From Phytoactinopolyspora halotolerans (GTDB taxonomy: Bacteria > Actinomycetota > Actinomycetes > Jiangellales > Jiangellaceae), in NCBI RefSeq assembly GCF_010550675.1, contig NZ_JAAGOA010000027.1, forward strand, positions 39,793 through 103,792: 64,000 bases of DNA. The letters run 5' to 3'. Of the stretch, positions 1 through 9,358 are shown in pieces. A program made the translations under genes and the position numbers. The notes under the pieces are model-generated. The model did not search any database. It was not told the DNA's origin and saw only the letters and a list, made by a program, of their open reading frames with translations. Position 1 is the first letter of the stretch. The number at the start of each line of letters is the position of its first letter.

Positions 1-297
1 AATGACAGCCTCGATTCCCCGATATGCGCCGCCATCTCGATTGACAACTCGTAGAAACCGCAAGCGAATCCCCGCAACACTCCACATGACCGCCACACCG
101 CGCGCGACGTCAACAATCGTGAGCTCTCTGACCTCGGCCGGGCGAAGCCAGGCGAATCCCGACGCCAGACGACACACGCCGTGCGCGCTGCCGACCTCCG
201 CTGCTCATTTCGAGCCTATGTACATCACTACCTGGGATGTAACGATTTTCGCATAACTATTTTAGTCAGACCAAAACAGCTCTGATGAAATTCGCAT
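1..297. other. No gene recognised; upstream region of the XRE gene
   Basis: I see no convincing gene here. An open frame spans most of it on the plus strand, but its composition is arginine/threonine/serine rich with no recognisable motif. The last 80 bases are clearly more AT-rich than the surroundings and probably hold the promoter of the XRE gene that starts at 298. Confidence 0.4.
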
Positions 298-603
298 GTG
301 GTCAATATCCGACGGTCAGAGTACGAGCGGTTGCGTCAAGCGCTACGTGAGATCCGCGAGGAGCGCCGATTGAGCCAGTTCGACGTGGCGCACCGGCTGG
401 AACACAGGATCAAGCAGGAGCAGATCAGCCGCTACGAACGCGGCGAGCGCCGGCTGGACGTCGTCGAACTGCTCGACATATGCCGGGCGCTCGAGGTCTG
501 GCTCGGTGAGGTGCTCGATCGCGCCAATCTCGACTGGCGGCAGGGCGGCCCAGAAGGGAAGCCCGGCTACGAGGCCACGCCGAGGCACAAGCCGAGAAGG
601 TAG
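298..603 (+). CDS. Small XRE-family helix-turn-helix regulator
   Basis: A 101-residue protein whose residues about 10-67 form a Cro/C1-type helix-turn-helix. The recognition region reads SQFDVAHRL followed by [20 protein letters not shown], the usual XRE layout. The tail is short and basic, with no effector domain, so it is probably a DNA-binding repressor or an orphan antitoxin-like regulator. It starts at GTG 298; nearby ATGs are in another frame. Its 3' end overlaps the convergent rfbA-like gene by 37 bases, which is unusual and could give antisense interference between the two messages. No toxin-like partner is visible inside the window, but the left side is cut off. The fold is clear; the target is unknown. 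Confidence 0.75.
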   Translation: MVNIRRSEYERLRQALREIREERRLSQFDVAHRLEHRIKQEQISRYERGERRLDVVELLDICRALEVWLGEVLDRANLDWRQGGPEGKPGYEATPRHKPRR

Positions 604-1442
604 GTGCCGTAACCGGACTTCTCCAGATCCCGGCCGCGCGCCTCCAGCTGGTGGTCTCGGATCAGCCCGAGCCGCCAGGCCACCTCTTCGGGGCAGCCCA
701 CCTTCTCACCGTGGCGCATCTCGATCACGCGCACATACTCTCCGGCAGCCATCAGGCTCTCGAACGTGCCCGTGTCCAGCCACGCCGTCCCCCGCGGCAA
801 CACCTCCACCCGGAGCGCACCGGCTCGCAGGTAGGCCATGTTCACGTCGGTGATCTCCAGCTCGCCTCGCGCCGACGGGCGCAGTCCACGGGCGATCTCG
901 ATCACGTCGTTGTCGTAGAAATACAGCCCGGGGATCGCATAGCTGCTCCGCGGCCGGGCCGGCTTCTCCTCCAAGGACACCGCCCGGCCATCGGCGTCGA
1001 ACTCGACCACGCCATACGCGGACGGATTGGCCACGTGATAGGCGAAGATCACCCCGCCGTCCGGGTCGGCGTGCTTGGCCAGCTGCAGGCCGAGCCCCGG
1101 GCCGTAGAAGATGTTGTCGCCCAGCACCAGCGCCACCGAGTCACCGCCGATGTGCCCGGCGCCGATCAGGAACGCCTGGGCGAGGCCTTCCGGCTTCGGC
1201 TGGGCAGCGTAGGTGATGCTGACGCCGAACGCCGAGCCGTCCCCCAGCAGCCTGTGGAACGCGTCGGTGTCGTGCGGCGTGGTGATCACCAGGATGTCCG
1301 TCACGCCGGCCAGCATCAATGTGGTCAGCGGGTAATAGATCATCGGCTTGTCATAGACCGGCATCAGCTGTTTGCTGACCGGAATCGTCAGCGGGAACAG
1401 CCGCGAGCCGGTACCGCCGGCCAGAATGATTCCCTTCACCAC
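567..1442 (-). CDS. rfbA: Glucose-1-phosphate thymidylyltransferase (RfbA/RmlA type), stand-alone copy
   Basis: This enzyme couples glucose 1-phosphate to dTTP, giving dTDP-glucose, the first step towards dTDP-L-rhamnose and other deoxysugars. The 291-residue length is normal. Visible motifs are GGTGSR at 9-14 (nucleotide binding), [17 protein letters not shown] at 23-39, [11 protein letters not shown] at 81-91, LGDN at 107-110, EEKP at 158-161 and GLYFYDND near 172. The C-terminal end (GLCLGVAS) is less typical than the rest. GTG 1442 or the adjacent GTG 1439 both follow an AGGAGAGG-like site. It is isolated, unlike the second copy at 52.0-53.0 kb, which sits with rmlB and rmlD. It may serve another deoxysugar pathway lying left of the window. 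Confidence 0.92.
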   Translation of the reverse strand: MVKGIILAGGTGSRLFPLTIPVSKQLMPVYDKPMIYYPLTTLMLAGVTDILVITTPHDTDAFHRLLGDGSAFGVSITYAAQPKPEGLAQAFLIGAGHIGGDSVALVLGDNIFYGPGLGLQLAKHADPDGGVIFAYHVANPSAYGVVEFDADGRAVSLEEKPARPRSSYAIPGLYFYDNDVIEIARGLRPSARGELEITDVNMAYLRAGALRVEVLPRGTAWLDTGTFESLMAAGEYVRVIEMRHGEKVGCPEEVAWRLGLIRDHQLEARGRDLEKSGYGTYLLGLCLGVAS

Positions 1443-2048
1443 ACACCTCTCCTGCTGCGACCGTGCCCACGCTAGGCAGACAGTCGCCAGAAAGCAGGAG
1501 GGACCGATTGCGCCCTACCCTTTTCACCACCCCGGCTCGGGCGTCGGCCGCGCCGGGCGCAGACGGGCGCCGCCGGCGGACGACGCGTGGCCGCCGGCGA
1601 GATAGTAACGGGGGAACTACCTCGCCGACGGCCACTGTCCCTTTCCCCACCCCGCACAAGGCGGCCGTGCGTCGTGCCGCGAGGCGCTGAGCGCACACTC
1701 ACGACACGACATCCCCACACACGCAACGGAGAAAAACTTCCGTTTTGTATTGCGTCTTGAAGTATGCCGGGACAGGGCCGACGTGTAAAGACCCGGAGCC
1801 GCATCTTTCGCACCCATCTTCCGGCATGCGAACGTCGGTGGAATCGAGCACCACGACCGCAAGCAGCGCGCAACAGGCCACCATGACCAGCGACGGGAAA
1901 CCGGATCGCCCCTCCCGCGGCAAGAGCACCGCGGTGCACCGAAGTAGACACGGTACGAGCTTCGCAATCCGGTCTCTCAAACCGGCCCTAAACCGTTGTA
2001 CACTCACGAAACCTAAGATCCGGCACGCGATACGAAGGAGCCGATGCT
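1443..2048. other. Intergenic region, no gene recognised
   Basis: Six hundred bases between the divergent rfbA-like and IclR genes. Several overlapping open frames exist on both strands, but none has domain-like composition or a good ribosome site, so I call none. A short hairpin (ACGGA and TCCGT arms around 1727-1742, followed by TTTT) could be a weak terminator. The site GAAGGAG at about 2032-2038 serves the IclR start. Confidence 0.4.
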
Positions 2049-2909
2049 ATGGCGACCGGCCGAAACAGCCGACGGACCAGCCCGGCCGATGACGCGGACG
2101 ATTTGGCCAACGACGAACAATTCGACATGGACGGTGCGCCGCACCCTGCAACCGCTTCCCCGGAGCTGGCCCGGAAATACACGAACCGCTCGGTGGAGCG
2201 CGTCATCAAGATGCTGAACCTGCTGCAGGAGTCGGTGCAGGGCCTCTCGCTGGCGAACATCAGCACGTCGATCGACATGGCCAAGCCAACCGCGTTCCGA
2301 TACCTCTGGACGCTCGAGTCGGCCGAGTACGTCGAACGTGACGCGGACGGCTTTTACCGGCTCGGCCTCGGTTTCGTCGGCCTCCAGTCCCGCGGCCTGC
2401 AGGTACTGCACGAGCGCTCGCGACCATGGCTGGAGAAGCTACGCGACGAGACGGGCGAGTCCGCCAACCTGGGCGTGCTTCAGGGCAACTCGATCGTCTA
2501 CGTCGAGACGGTGGCCAGCCGCCGCGCGGTCCGCATGGAGAGCGCGCCCGGCAGCCGGGACCCGATCCACTGCACGGCGCTGGGCAAGGCGATCACTTCG
2601 GAGCTTCCGGACTCCCGCGTCCGCGAGCTGCTGGAGCACACCGAACTCGAGCAGCGGACGTCGAACACGATTGCCTCTGTGCAGGGCTTCCTGGACGAGC
2701 TCGGCAAGGTGCGGGACCGCGGCTACGGCACCGACGACAAGGAGAACGACGTCGACGGCCGCAGCGTGGCGGTGCCGATCCGTGGCACCCACATTCCCGC
2801 CGCGCTCAGCATCAGCGCGCCGGCCAGCCGCCTGACGATCAAGGAGATGAAGACGATCGCCGGTGCGCTGACCGACGTGGCGAACCGCCTGGCGGCGCCT
2901 TCTCAGTAG
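2049..2909 (+). CDS. IclR-family transcriptional regulator
   Basis: A 286-residue regulator. Residues 1-48 are a non-conserved acidic leader. Residues about 50-112 form the winged helix-turn-helix (RSVERVIKMLNLL, then GLSLANISTSIDMAKPTAFRYLWTLE). From about 125 to 280 lies the IclR effector domain, with GNSIVYVETV, HCTALGKAI and the later segments GYGTDDKEND and SVAVPIRG. Members usually repress or activate nearby catabolic genes in response to small aromatic or sugar acids. The ATG follows GAAGGAG by a normal spacing. It overlaps the convergent acetyltransferase gene by seven bases at its end. A likely target is its own promoter; the Gfo/Idh/MocA gene downstream is another possibility, but no operator is evident. 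Confidence 0.88.
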   Translation: MATGRNSRRTSPADDADDLANDEQFDMDGAPHPATASPELARKYTNRSVERVIKMLNLLQESVQGLSLANISTSIDMAKPTAFRYLWTLESAEYVERDADGFYRLGLGFVGLQSRGLQVLHERSRPWLEKLRDETGESANLGVLQGNSIVYVETVASRRAVRMESAPGSRDPIHCTALGKAITSELPDSRVRELLEHTELEQRTSNTIASVQGFLDELGKVRDRGYGTDDKENDVDGRSVAVPIRGTHIPAALSISAPASRLTIKEMKTIAGALTDVANRLAAPSQ

Positions 2910-3583
2910 ACCGCGACGCCCTCGTCCGGCGTTCGCTGCCGGACCAACCTGTCAGGTGCCCATTGCCGGACGAGGCCGAGGCTGGCGTCCCGCAGCGTGG
3001 GGTCGTTCAGGTCGACGACGTGTACGCCCTTCCAGTGGAAGAACCCGACCGACTCCAGCAGATCCGACAGGCGGGTGCACGCGAACTCTGCCGCTACCGG
3101 GTCGACCGACCCGATCGGCAGGCACGACGGCGCGATGCGGCACACCGCTAGCCTCGCGGTACGGGCGAACCGATCGAGCGCGGCGGCGATCAACGGACCG
3201 GCCAATCCGTGCCCGCGCCACTCCGGCGCCAGTTCGAACCAGCGGATGATCACCATCCGCGGCACGCCCGGGGTGATACAGGTATCCAGCTCCGGCACGA
3301 GCACGCCATCGGCGAGATCGATCACCGACTCGGCGATGTACTCCAACGGTCCCTGCTCCGGCTCGATCTCATCGAGCAGGTTGCGGTCCCGATCCAGGTC
3401 CGCGACCACCAGGGACATTCCGCCCACGTGCCGATGCCGCGGCGAGCAGGCCTCGTAGTCCCAGACATCGGCCGACACCTCCCAATGCTCGAGGACGTCG
3501 TCGTCATCCCCTGCCTGCCACCACAGTGCGCTGTTCGTGATGGAAAGCTCGATTGAGAGCGGGTTCGCGGGAAGTCCACGCAT
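2903..3583 (-). CDS. GNAT-like N-acetyltransferase
   Basis: A 226-residue protein starting at ATG 3583, preceded by GATGAGG. A longer frame exists upstream, but its 51 extra residues are arginine/glycine rich and unlike the rest. The acetyl-CoA binding signature appears at residues 122-135 (WRGHGLAGPLIAAAL), after the beta-strand VIIRWFELAPE, as in GNAT enzymes. The N-terminal 90 residues are an acidic region with no recognised domain. The substrate cannot be told. It is a single gene, convergent with and overlapping the IclR gene by seven bases. Confidence 0.65.
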   Translation of the reverse strand: MRGLPANPLSIELSITNSALWWQAGDDDDVLEHWEVSADVWDYEACSPRHRHVGGMSLVVADLDRDRNLLDEIEPEQGPLEYIAESVIDLADGVLVPELDTCITPGVPRMVIIRWFELAPEWRGHGLAGPLIAAALDRFARTARLAVCRIAPSCLPIGSVDPVAAEFACTRLSDLLESVGFFHWKGVHVVDLNDPTLRDASLGLVRQWAPDRLVRQRTPDEGVAVY

Positions 3584-3970
3584 CACGGTCACCTCATCGG
3601 CTAAGAGCGAAATGTTCGACAGGATCCTCCGGCCGCCTCCGCCGCGGCCTCCCGTCACAGCAGGACAGGAAACGAAGTGCCTGCGTACCTGGCACGACCG
3701 GGGAATGCCCCAAAGGCGTCCGTGCTTGAGTCGCACGATGACCGGAGGATCCGCCTTAACTCACCGAGTGGAGATGCGTCCCATACCATCCGATCCGATG
3801 ACACCATTGTCCACAACTTGCGGCTACGCGCAAGCGAAAATGATCTTCAGGTGCGCTACTTGTAACCGCCTCCTCACACGATCGTGACATATATCGGGTA
3901 TTGCGTAACGCCCGTTTCTCCGTACTCTAGACAGTCAAAAGTATCGTTTCAATCGACACGCGGAGTGGGC
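3584..3970. other. Divergent promoter region, no gene
   Basis: Nearly 390 bases between two divergently transcribed genes. It is distinctly AT-richer than its surroundings from about 3780 to 3960 and likely carries both promoters. I see no coding frame that I would call. A GGAG at 3962-3965 is the ribosome site for the next gene. Confidence 0.4.
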
Positions 3971-5248
3971 ATGAACACCATGTACCGGTCGATCCTGAAC
4001 GTCGACCCAGACGAACCGCTGATCGATACCGTCGCCGAACACCTGCATCGGTGGATCGCGACCAAGAGCGTTCATGTCCCCTCGGAAGCGCCAGGGCGCT
4101 ACCTGCTCAGCCCGGAGGACATGATCACCGTCCTGCGCGAGAACGTCGACGGTAAGCGCGTCTTCCGCTGGCATCGGGAGCGGCCGTTCGACCGCCGCGA
4201 TCCAGAACTCATGACGACGACGGTCACCGCGGTCGAGGATCCAGACGGCCGCGGATGGCTGTGGACCCAGGTGCAGCCACCGTCGTCACACAGCCGCACG
4301 CCGCGCGGCAAGGGCTTCATGTGCGTGCCCAGCTTTGTGCGCAGCATGCTCGGCTCGCTCGCCTGCTTCGACGGCCAGACACCGATACTGGCCGACCCGC
4401 AGTGGATCTCCACCGGACATCTGCCCGACCTGATGGATTTCCTCGCCGACGACACGCGGCGCGGCCCGATTCTGGTGGTCAGCCCGAGTATCACCGGGCC
4501 CAGCGCCATCGAAGGGGCCACCGCGCTGACCTTCCGGGAGCTGATCGGCATCGGCACGATGTTCCTGCTCGAGGAAGATGCCGAGGAGGACTTCAACACG
4601 ATGATGGGGCCCGACCACGCGCTGCTCCCCGGCACGATCCGCACCTACGCCCCCGGCGTCAACCTGGACGAGCCCGACGACCCCGCCCGCCACCCCACGC
4701 TGGGCCGGCGGCGCATCGAGACCAAGAGCGTCGGTCAGCTCGCCTACCTTCTCGGGCTGTGCCAGCGCAGGCTCACCTGCTCGGCCCCCATCCCGCCGTA
4801 CCTGGACGAGATCGACCAGGCACTGATGGATGCCGAGAGCCGGATGGAACAGACCGTGGCCTCCGTCCATCTCTTCCCCACACCGAACGGTCGCGTCCCC
4901 GGACAGCGCACCGGCAGGCCGCACGGCCCGGGAGTCCCGTCCGCACCGACGCTCACCGCCCGGGATGCGCGGGCCCGGCTCCGGCCCGGCGGGCACTACC
5001 CGCCGTTCCTGCGGGTCCTCGACGAGCCGATCCCGTTCCACCACGACGACGAGCGGACGATCGAAGACCTGCACGCCGAGAACGACATGATCCGGCGGCA
5101 GATCGAGATGTTCACAACCATGGTCCAGGCGTACGAGCAGTGCCAGACCAATATCCGGGAAGCAGTGGAGACGTTTGGCGAGCAGATGCGGAGGCTCCGC
5201 AGTCAGATCGACAATGTGGCGTCCGGCGGTGGCAGCGCGTCAGGGTAG
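3971..5248 (+). CDS. Hypothetical actinobacterial protein with C-terminal coiled coil
   Basis: I do not recognise a named family. The protein is 425 residues if it starts at ATG 3971, which follows GGAG by five bases; an earlier in-frame start at 3884 lacks such a site. The middle (about residues 160-260) reads like an alternating strand/helix domain: a hydrophobic strand (PILVVSPS), then GTMFLLEEDAEEDF, then PGTIRTYAPGV and a histidine-proline pair. This pattern resembles the N-terminal part of several uncharacterised actinobacterial proteins. Residues about 366-411 form a coiled coil (IEDLHAENDMIRRQIEMF and on), ending in a glycine/serine tail, suggesting oligomerisation. No signal peptide or membrane segment is visible. 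It sits alone between divergent and parallel neighbours. Confidence 0.7.
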   Translation: MNTMYRSILNVDPDEPLIDTVAEHLHRWIATKSVHVPSEAPGRYLLSPEDMITVLRENVDGKRVFRWHRERPFDRRDPELMTTTVTAVEDPDGRGWLWTQVQPPSSHSRTPRGKGFMCVPSFVRSMLGSLACFDGQTPILADPQWISTGHLPDLMDFLADDTRRGPILVVSPSITGPSAIEGATALTFRELIGIGTMFLLEEDAEEDFNTMMGPDHALLPGTIRTYAPGVNLDEPDDPARHPTLGRRRIETKSVGQLAYLLGLCQRRLTCSAPIPPYLDEIDQALMDAESRMEQTVASVHLFPTPNGRVPGQRTGRPHGPGVPSAPTLTARDARARLRPGGHYPPFLRVLDEPIPFHHDDERTIEDLHAENDMIRRQIEMFTTMVQAYEQCQTNIREAVETFGEQMRRLRSQIDNVASGGGSASG

Positions 5249-5734
5249 CGGCCGCGTGCCCGGACCCCGGCCCGACGTCTGCCTCCGCCCGGATGCGGAG
5301 CGAATCCACCGACTTCCTGTACCAGAGGTATACGACCGGAGCCGAGATCAATTCGTCCACAGTTGTCGGCAATGACCCCGTGGCCCGGGACAGCACGGGC
5401 GGGCAGTGCTAACGTCGTCCTCACCACGGTCGATCATGTGGCGCCGCAGGTGACATTAGCTATTAGCAACTATCGCGGGCCGCGGGTATCGACGATCACG
5501 ATCCATAGCTATGGCGTTCCAGTCCACCAGGCCCATGGTGCGGTGGACAGACGTGTCGGTTGCCGCCAGCGCGCGGTGACCGGCACGTCGTTGGGCTCAT
5601 GCAGGCCCACCATCTCCTTGTGGCTCCGCTCTGGCCACAACACACGAGTGCGGTCCGCCGTCGGTGGCGTCGATCGACGCCGCCATGCTCCATCCTCGAC
5701 CACTACCGATCCAACGACAGCAAGGGGGCTGCTC
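5249..5734. other. Intergenic region, no gene recognised
   Basis: About 490 bases upstream of the oxidoreductase gene. The oxidoreductase frame stays open upstream to 5363, but that stretch shows no domain composition and the good ribosome site lies at 5721-5727, so I read it as leader. A short AT-rich patch around 5455-5480 is the best candidate promoter area. Confidence 0.4.
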
Positions 5735-6724
5735 GTGGGTGCAACGGGCATTGACCACCGCGTTCGGCTCGGCGTCATCGGCGCCGGCAAGCATGCCATG
5801 GAGAGGATCTATCCCTGCCTGCCCTACCTTCCGGTGGACCTCGCCGCCGTGTGCGACCTGGACGAATCGCGTGCGCGGCATATGGCCCGCGCCTTCGCCG
5901 GGGAAGAGGTCTACACCGATCACCGCAAGATGCTCAGCGGGATCGAGGTCACCATCGACGCGGTCTTGATCTGCACCGGCCACGCGTCGCAACCGGCCCT
6001 GGCCATCGACGCGATGGAGGCCGGCTATCCCGTCTGGACCGAGGCTCCGCCCGGCCCGTCCGCCGCGCACGCCACCGCGATGCTGGAGACGAGCCGGCGG
6101 ACCGGCCAGATCTGCATGACCGGGTTCGCCAAGCGGTTCGCGCCCGTCTACCAGCGGGTGCGTACGGCGATCGCGTCGCCCGAGTTCGGCACACCGAGCA
6201 TGCTCGGCATCGACTGGTCGTTCGGGAAGCCGGCCAAAGAATGGCAGGAGTCGTTCGTTCTGGTCTTCGGCATCCACATGATCGACATGGCGCGTTACAT
6301 GTTCGGCGAAGTCGATCAGGTCTTCACGCGCGAGCGCGACGGCCACTCGTTTGCGACGACGCTCTCCTTCGCCGACGGCGCGATCGGCACGCTGACCATG
6401 ACCGCCAACCGGGGGCAGCACGTGACCGAAGAGGTCGAGTTGGCCGGGCACTACGGCCAATACATCAAGATCGACAGCTCCGGGCGGATGATCCGCTACC
6501 ACGGTGGTGATGTGGTCGAGTTCTACGACCGCCCGCTGTCCATGCAGGACAGCCTGCGAGATCTCGGCTATCTGGGACAGCTCACCGAGTTCGTCGGTGC
6601 GGTGCGAGAGGAGCGCGCGCCGGCAACGTCGACCATCGAATGTGCCTGCCGGACGATGCGCCTGCACGACGCCATCATCCGCTCCGCGCGGGAACGGCAC
6701 GCCGTTGACGTCAGCGACGGATGA
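5735..6724 (+). CDS. Gfo/Idh/MocA-family oxidoreductase, atypical catalytic motif
   Basis: A 329-residue NAD(P)-dependent dehydrogenase-like protein starting at GTG 5735, which follows AAGGGGG. The N-terminal Rossmann fold begins RLGVIGAGKH (residues 11-20). Strand and helix order follow the family: AAVCDLD, then DAVLICTG, then MTGFAKRF, then GIHMIDMARYMFG (179-191), where the histidine is a usual active-site residue. At 103-106, where the family normally has EKP with an essential lysine, this protein reads EAPP. That argues for altered chemistry, or a non-catalytic or regulatory role. Typical substrates in the family are sugars and inositols. No operon partner is obvious; the gene stands alone 165 bases before the end of the integrase-like gene. 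Confidence 0.85.
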   Translation: MGATGIDHRVRLGVIGAGKHAMERIYPCLPYLPVDLAAVCDLDESRARHMARAFAGEEVYTDHRKMLSGIEVTIDAVLICTGHASQPALAIDAMEAGYPVWTEAPPGPSAAHATAMLETSRRTGQICMTGFAKRFAPVYQRVRTAIASPEFGTPSMLGIDWSFGKPAKEWQESFVLVFGIHMIDMARYMFGEVDQVFTRERDGHSFATTLSFADGAIGTLTMTANRGQHVTEEVELAGHYGQYIKIDSSGRMIRYHGGDVVEFYDRPLSMQDSLRDLGYLGQLTEFVGAVREERAPATSTIECACRTMRLHDAIIRSARERHAVDVSDG

Positions 6725-6889
6725 CGACGGCGAACTCGGTACTGCGGCGGCCAGGATTCAATCCCACACGGCCGCGAACCGAACGGCCCGGGGCGGCCCC
6801 GTGCACCATCCCTTCCTCTACCGGCACCATCACGTGGGCTTGCACAGGTTGAGGAAACCGTCGGCACTCCGGGCGTCTCCCGGATAGGA

Positions 6890-8320
6890 CTATTCAGGCG
6901 AACCGTCGGTGTTTTTCCGGGTCATCAGGTCCGCGACTCCGCCCAGGCCGTGTTCGCTGAGCCTCTCGGCGAGCCGGAACGGGGTGATGTGTTCGCGATA
7001 CCACGGGCCACCGAACAAGCTGCGCCGATCATCGGGCGTCGTCGTCCCGCCGTGTGCGCCCTCGCCGCGCATCAACCTCACCATCAACCCGGCCAGGCTA
7101 GGCACCAGCGCGACCGTGACGCCGTCGAAGGTCATCCGCACCTCCGAGCCATCGACGATGACCTCACGGCTCGTCAGCGACGCGATCTCCTCGGTGCGCC
7201 GGCCATACAGCAACACCAAGCAGGCCGCCACCCGGTCGGCGACATCCAGCCCCTCGTCGTCCAGGAACCTGTCCACCATGTTCCAGTAGCGCTCCACGTC
7301 GTCGTCGAGGCGTAGCAGATCCTCGGCCGTCGGGACACGCACCCGGACGCAATAACCCTGCGTGCCCGCCCACATCACGAAGCTGGCGACGTCGTTCGCC
7401 TGCGATCCGCGGCGCAGCCACTCGTTGACGTGCATCTGGCGCAGCTCATGCAGCCCGAGGCCGCGGTGCTCCAGCCAGACCAGGAAGTCAACCGCTCCCC
7501 TGACCTTGCGCTTCGCGCGGACCGTGCCGAGCTGGCGGGTTGCGGCCTCGTCCGCGGCGGCCACGTTCGGCCCGACGTGATTCGACCAGAACTCCTTCAC
7601 CGTCTGCCGGTTCCGGGCATCGCGGACGGTGCGCAGATGCCGAAAGACCCATCGTCTGACCCGCTCCAGCCCTTCGTCCCGGCGTTCCAGCACACCGCCT
7701 CTGACCAGCATGTACCGGACGTAATCGGCGGCGTCGTGCTCCTGGTAGGAATCCAGCACGCCGTGTGTCACCGGAGCGACACTCGTCGCCACATCGGTCA
7801 GGATCCGCGGAGTCGCGCCCTCGCGAAGCCAACGTTCCGTCATCCGCGGGTTCGGCGCGGCGCAGATCGCCTCGTACACGCGAGACCAGCGCTCCGGTAT
7901 CTCCGGTGTGTCCGGCGCGATCAGCTCCTTGGCCCGCACCTTCAACCCACAGCGATCGCACGGGCCGCGCTCGTCGGCGTCGACCTTCATGCCGCACCTG
8001 GCGCATCTGCCGTTCGCCGACCGGCCGTCGTCGGTGCTGCCCAGCGAGCCGTCCCGGTCCGCGTTCTGCCCCGGCGAGCCATCCCGCGCCGCGTCGTCGC
8101 TCATCGACTTGTCCCTGGCAGAGCCTCGGTTGGCCGAGGAGCCACGGGAGCCGTCCTCGCCGGCCCGGCCCTTGGGCTGGCGCGGCGTCGGCTCGCCCTC
8201 GGCGTATCTGTCCATATACTCCGTGCACGCATTGAACTTCTCATCTCGACAGACGCGGCAAACCTGGCCAGGCCTGTCCAACGGGTGTCCCTTCGGGCAC
8301 CGGTACCTATGGCGTCCCAT
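6890..8320 (-). CDS. Integrase-like protein with zinc-ribbon N-terminus, truncated catalytic domain
   Basis: A 476-residue protein. The N-terminus has two cysteine clusters: CPKGH...CRVC (residues 8-24) and a CxxC-11-CxxC ribbon at 106, 109, 121 and 124, joined by a linker of repeated DGS units. The long middle region has helical SAM-like composition. Near residue 375 the segment VLLYGRRTEEIASLT matches the first arginine box of tyrosine recombinases. The chain ends soon after ITPFRLAERLSEHGLGG, before the expected H-x-x-R/LGH/tyrosine boxes, so strand transfer is probably lost. It starts at ATG 8320, six bases after the AraC gene's stop, so the two are likely co-transcribed and coupled. It could be a DNA-binding partner rather than a recombinase. 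Confidence 0.65.
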   Translation of the reverse strand: MGRHRYRCPKGHPLDRPGQVCRVCRDEKFNACTEYMDRYAEGEPTPRQPKGRAGEDGSRGSSANRGSARDKSMSDDAARDGSPGQNADRDGSLGSTDDGRSANGRCARCGMKVDADERGPCDRCGLKVRAKELIAPDTPEIPERWSRVYEAICAAPNPRMTERWLREGATPRILTDVATSVAPVTHGVLDSYQEHDAADYVRYMLVRGGVLERRDEGLERVRRWVFRHLRTVRDARNRQTVKEFWSNHVGPNVAAADEAATRQLGTVRAKRKVRGAVDFLVWLEHRGLGLHELRQMHVNEWLRRGSQANDVASFVMWAGTQGYCVRVRVPTAEDLLRLDDDVERYWNMVDRFLDDEGLDVADRVAACLVLLYGRRTEEIASLTSREVIVDGSEVRMTFDGVTVALVPSLAGLMVRLMRGEGAHGGTTTPDDRRSLFGGPWYREHITPFRLAERLSEHGLGGVADLMTRKNTDGSPE

Positions 8321-8326
8321 GATCAC

Positions 8327-9358
8327 CTACCGTGAGCGCGGAGTACGCAAGAGTGTGTCATACGGGCGCTCGCCATACCTCTGCCGGTACAACGTCACGA
8401 AGCGACCGTAGTGTTTGAACCCGTAGTGCACGGCTACCTGTCCCACCGTCACCTCACCTCGGGACGCCGCGAGCAAGGCGTCATATACCCGATCAAGCCT
8501 AACGTTGGTGAGGTACGCCTTGGGCGACAGCCCGACGTGTTGCTTGAATTGAGCCTGAAGCGCCCGTGGACTGATAGCGGCGAATTGTGCAAGGCTGCTC
8601 GTCGTGTGTTCCCACTCCGGATTATTGTCGACAATCTGCAACACCTTGCGCAGATACAGTGGGTAGCCTGACACGGCATCCAGCGCCACTCCATTCCGAT
8701 CGACGTTTCCCGGCTCGTCACCTTTGATGAGATAACTCGTGTGGTTGTGCGGCTGCACCCGCAACAACGTGGACATCAACTGACGCTCGAACGCTACCGC
8801 CTCGTGCTGCTCCTCGACCAGTGCTCCCGGACGGTCAAGTTCTTCGGTGAGCAACGTCCACCAGCGCAGCCAACTCAGCCCGCGCCCGCTGGCGACATCC
8901 ATGACCGGCTGGATGCGAAACGGTTCGCGCAACGGTCCGCGTATCACGTCCATTAATCGAGACTCAACCGCATCCAGCTCCATGCGCAGGACCGACATGC
9001 GGCAGTCGGGGCTCCAGCGCATCATGAGCCGGTCCGTGTCGCAGGTGATGACCGCCCGGCCGGGCGTCAGGTCGAGATCTTCAACACCCAGCCGGATCCG
9101 TGCGTGCCCGGCCATCGGTCGCTGGATGATCAACACCCGTTGATCGGTGTCCACCGTCATCTCGGCGGGACAACCGAACTGAATATAACTCAGTAACAGA
9201 TTGTGGATCCGGTGCCAATGAACCCGCGGCCGTGCCGCACTGTCACAACCTTTCAACTCCAGCAGGTGCCAGCCGAGGACACCGTGCAGCGTTTCAGCAA
9301 TACCTTGAGTTCCCACACCCCGAAAGACCTCATACCGCCCCAGCGGTAAGGGTGACAT
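8327..9358 (-). CDS. AraC-family transcriptional regulator (paralog group 1)
   Basis: A 343-residue regulator. The N-terminal 220 residues resemble an AraC-binding-like beta-sandwich region (VLIIQRPMAGHARIRLG, then LDLTPGRAVITCDTDRLMMRW). Residues about 240-340 form the double helix-turn-helix (YPLYLRKVLQIV, SPRALQAQFKQHVGLSPKAYL, VAVHYGFKHYGRFVTLYRQRYGERP). I prefer ATG 9358, preceded by GGTGGA, over the upstream GTG 9388. It is closely related in its DNA-binding part to the proteins at 9658, 54514 and 55810. Its stop lies six bases before the integrase-like gene, so the two form one transcription unit. The effector is unknown. Confidence 0.88.
   Translation of the reverse strand: MSPLPLGRYEVFRGVGTQGIAETLHGVLGWHLLELKGCDSAARPRVHWHRIHNLLLSYIQFGCPAEMTVDTDQRVLIIQRPMAGHARIRLGVEDLDLTPGRAVITCDTDRLMMRWSPDCRMSVLRMELDAVESRLMDVIRGPLREPFRIQPVMDVASGRGLSWLRWWTLLTEELDRPGALVEEQHEAVAFERQLMSTLLRVQPHNHTSYLIKGDEPGNVDRNGVALDAVSGYPLYLRKVLQIVDNNPEWEHTTSSLAQFAAISPRALQAQFKQHVGLSPKAYLTNVRLDRVYDALLAASRGEVTVGQVAVHYGFKHYGRFVTLYRQRYGERPYDTLLRTPRSR

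Noticed and set aside
2..256. Plus-strand frame at the left edge
   Set aside because: Composition is like non-coding high-GC sequence, with no motif.
1727..1747. Intrinsic terminator near 1.73 kb
   Set aside because: Only a five-base stem, although followed by TTTT; too weak to list as a feature.
6725..6889. Continuation of the integrase-like protein in another frame downstream of its stop
   Set aside because: The reverse-strand sequence after the stop shows none of the missing recombinase boxes.
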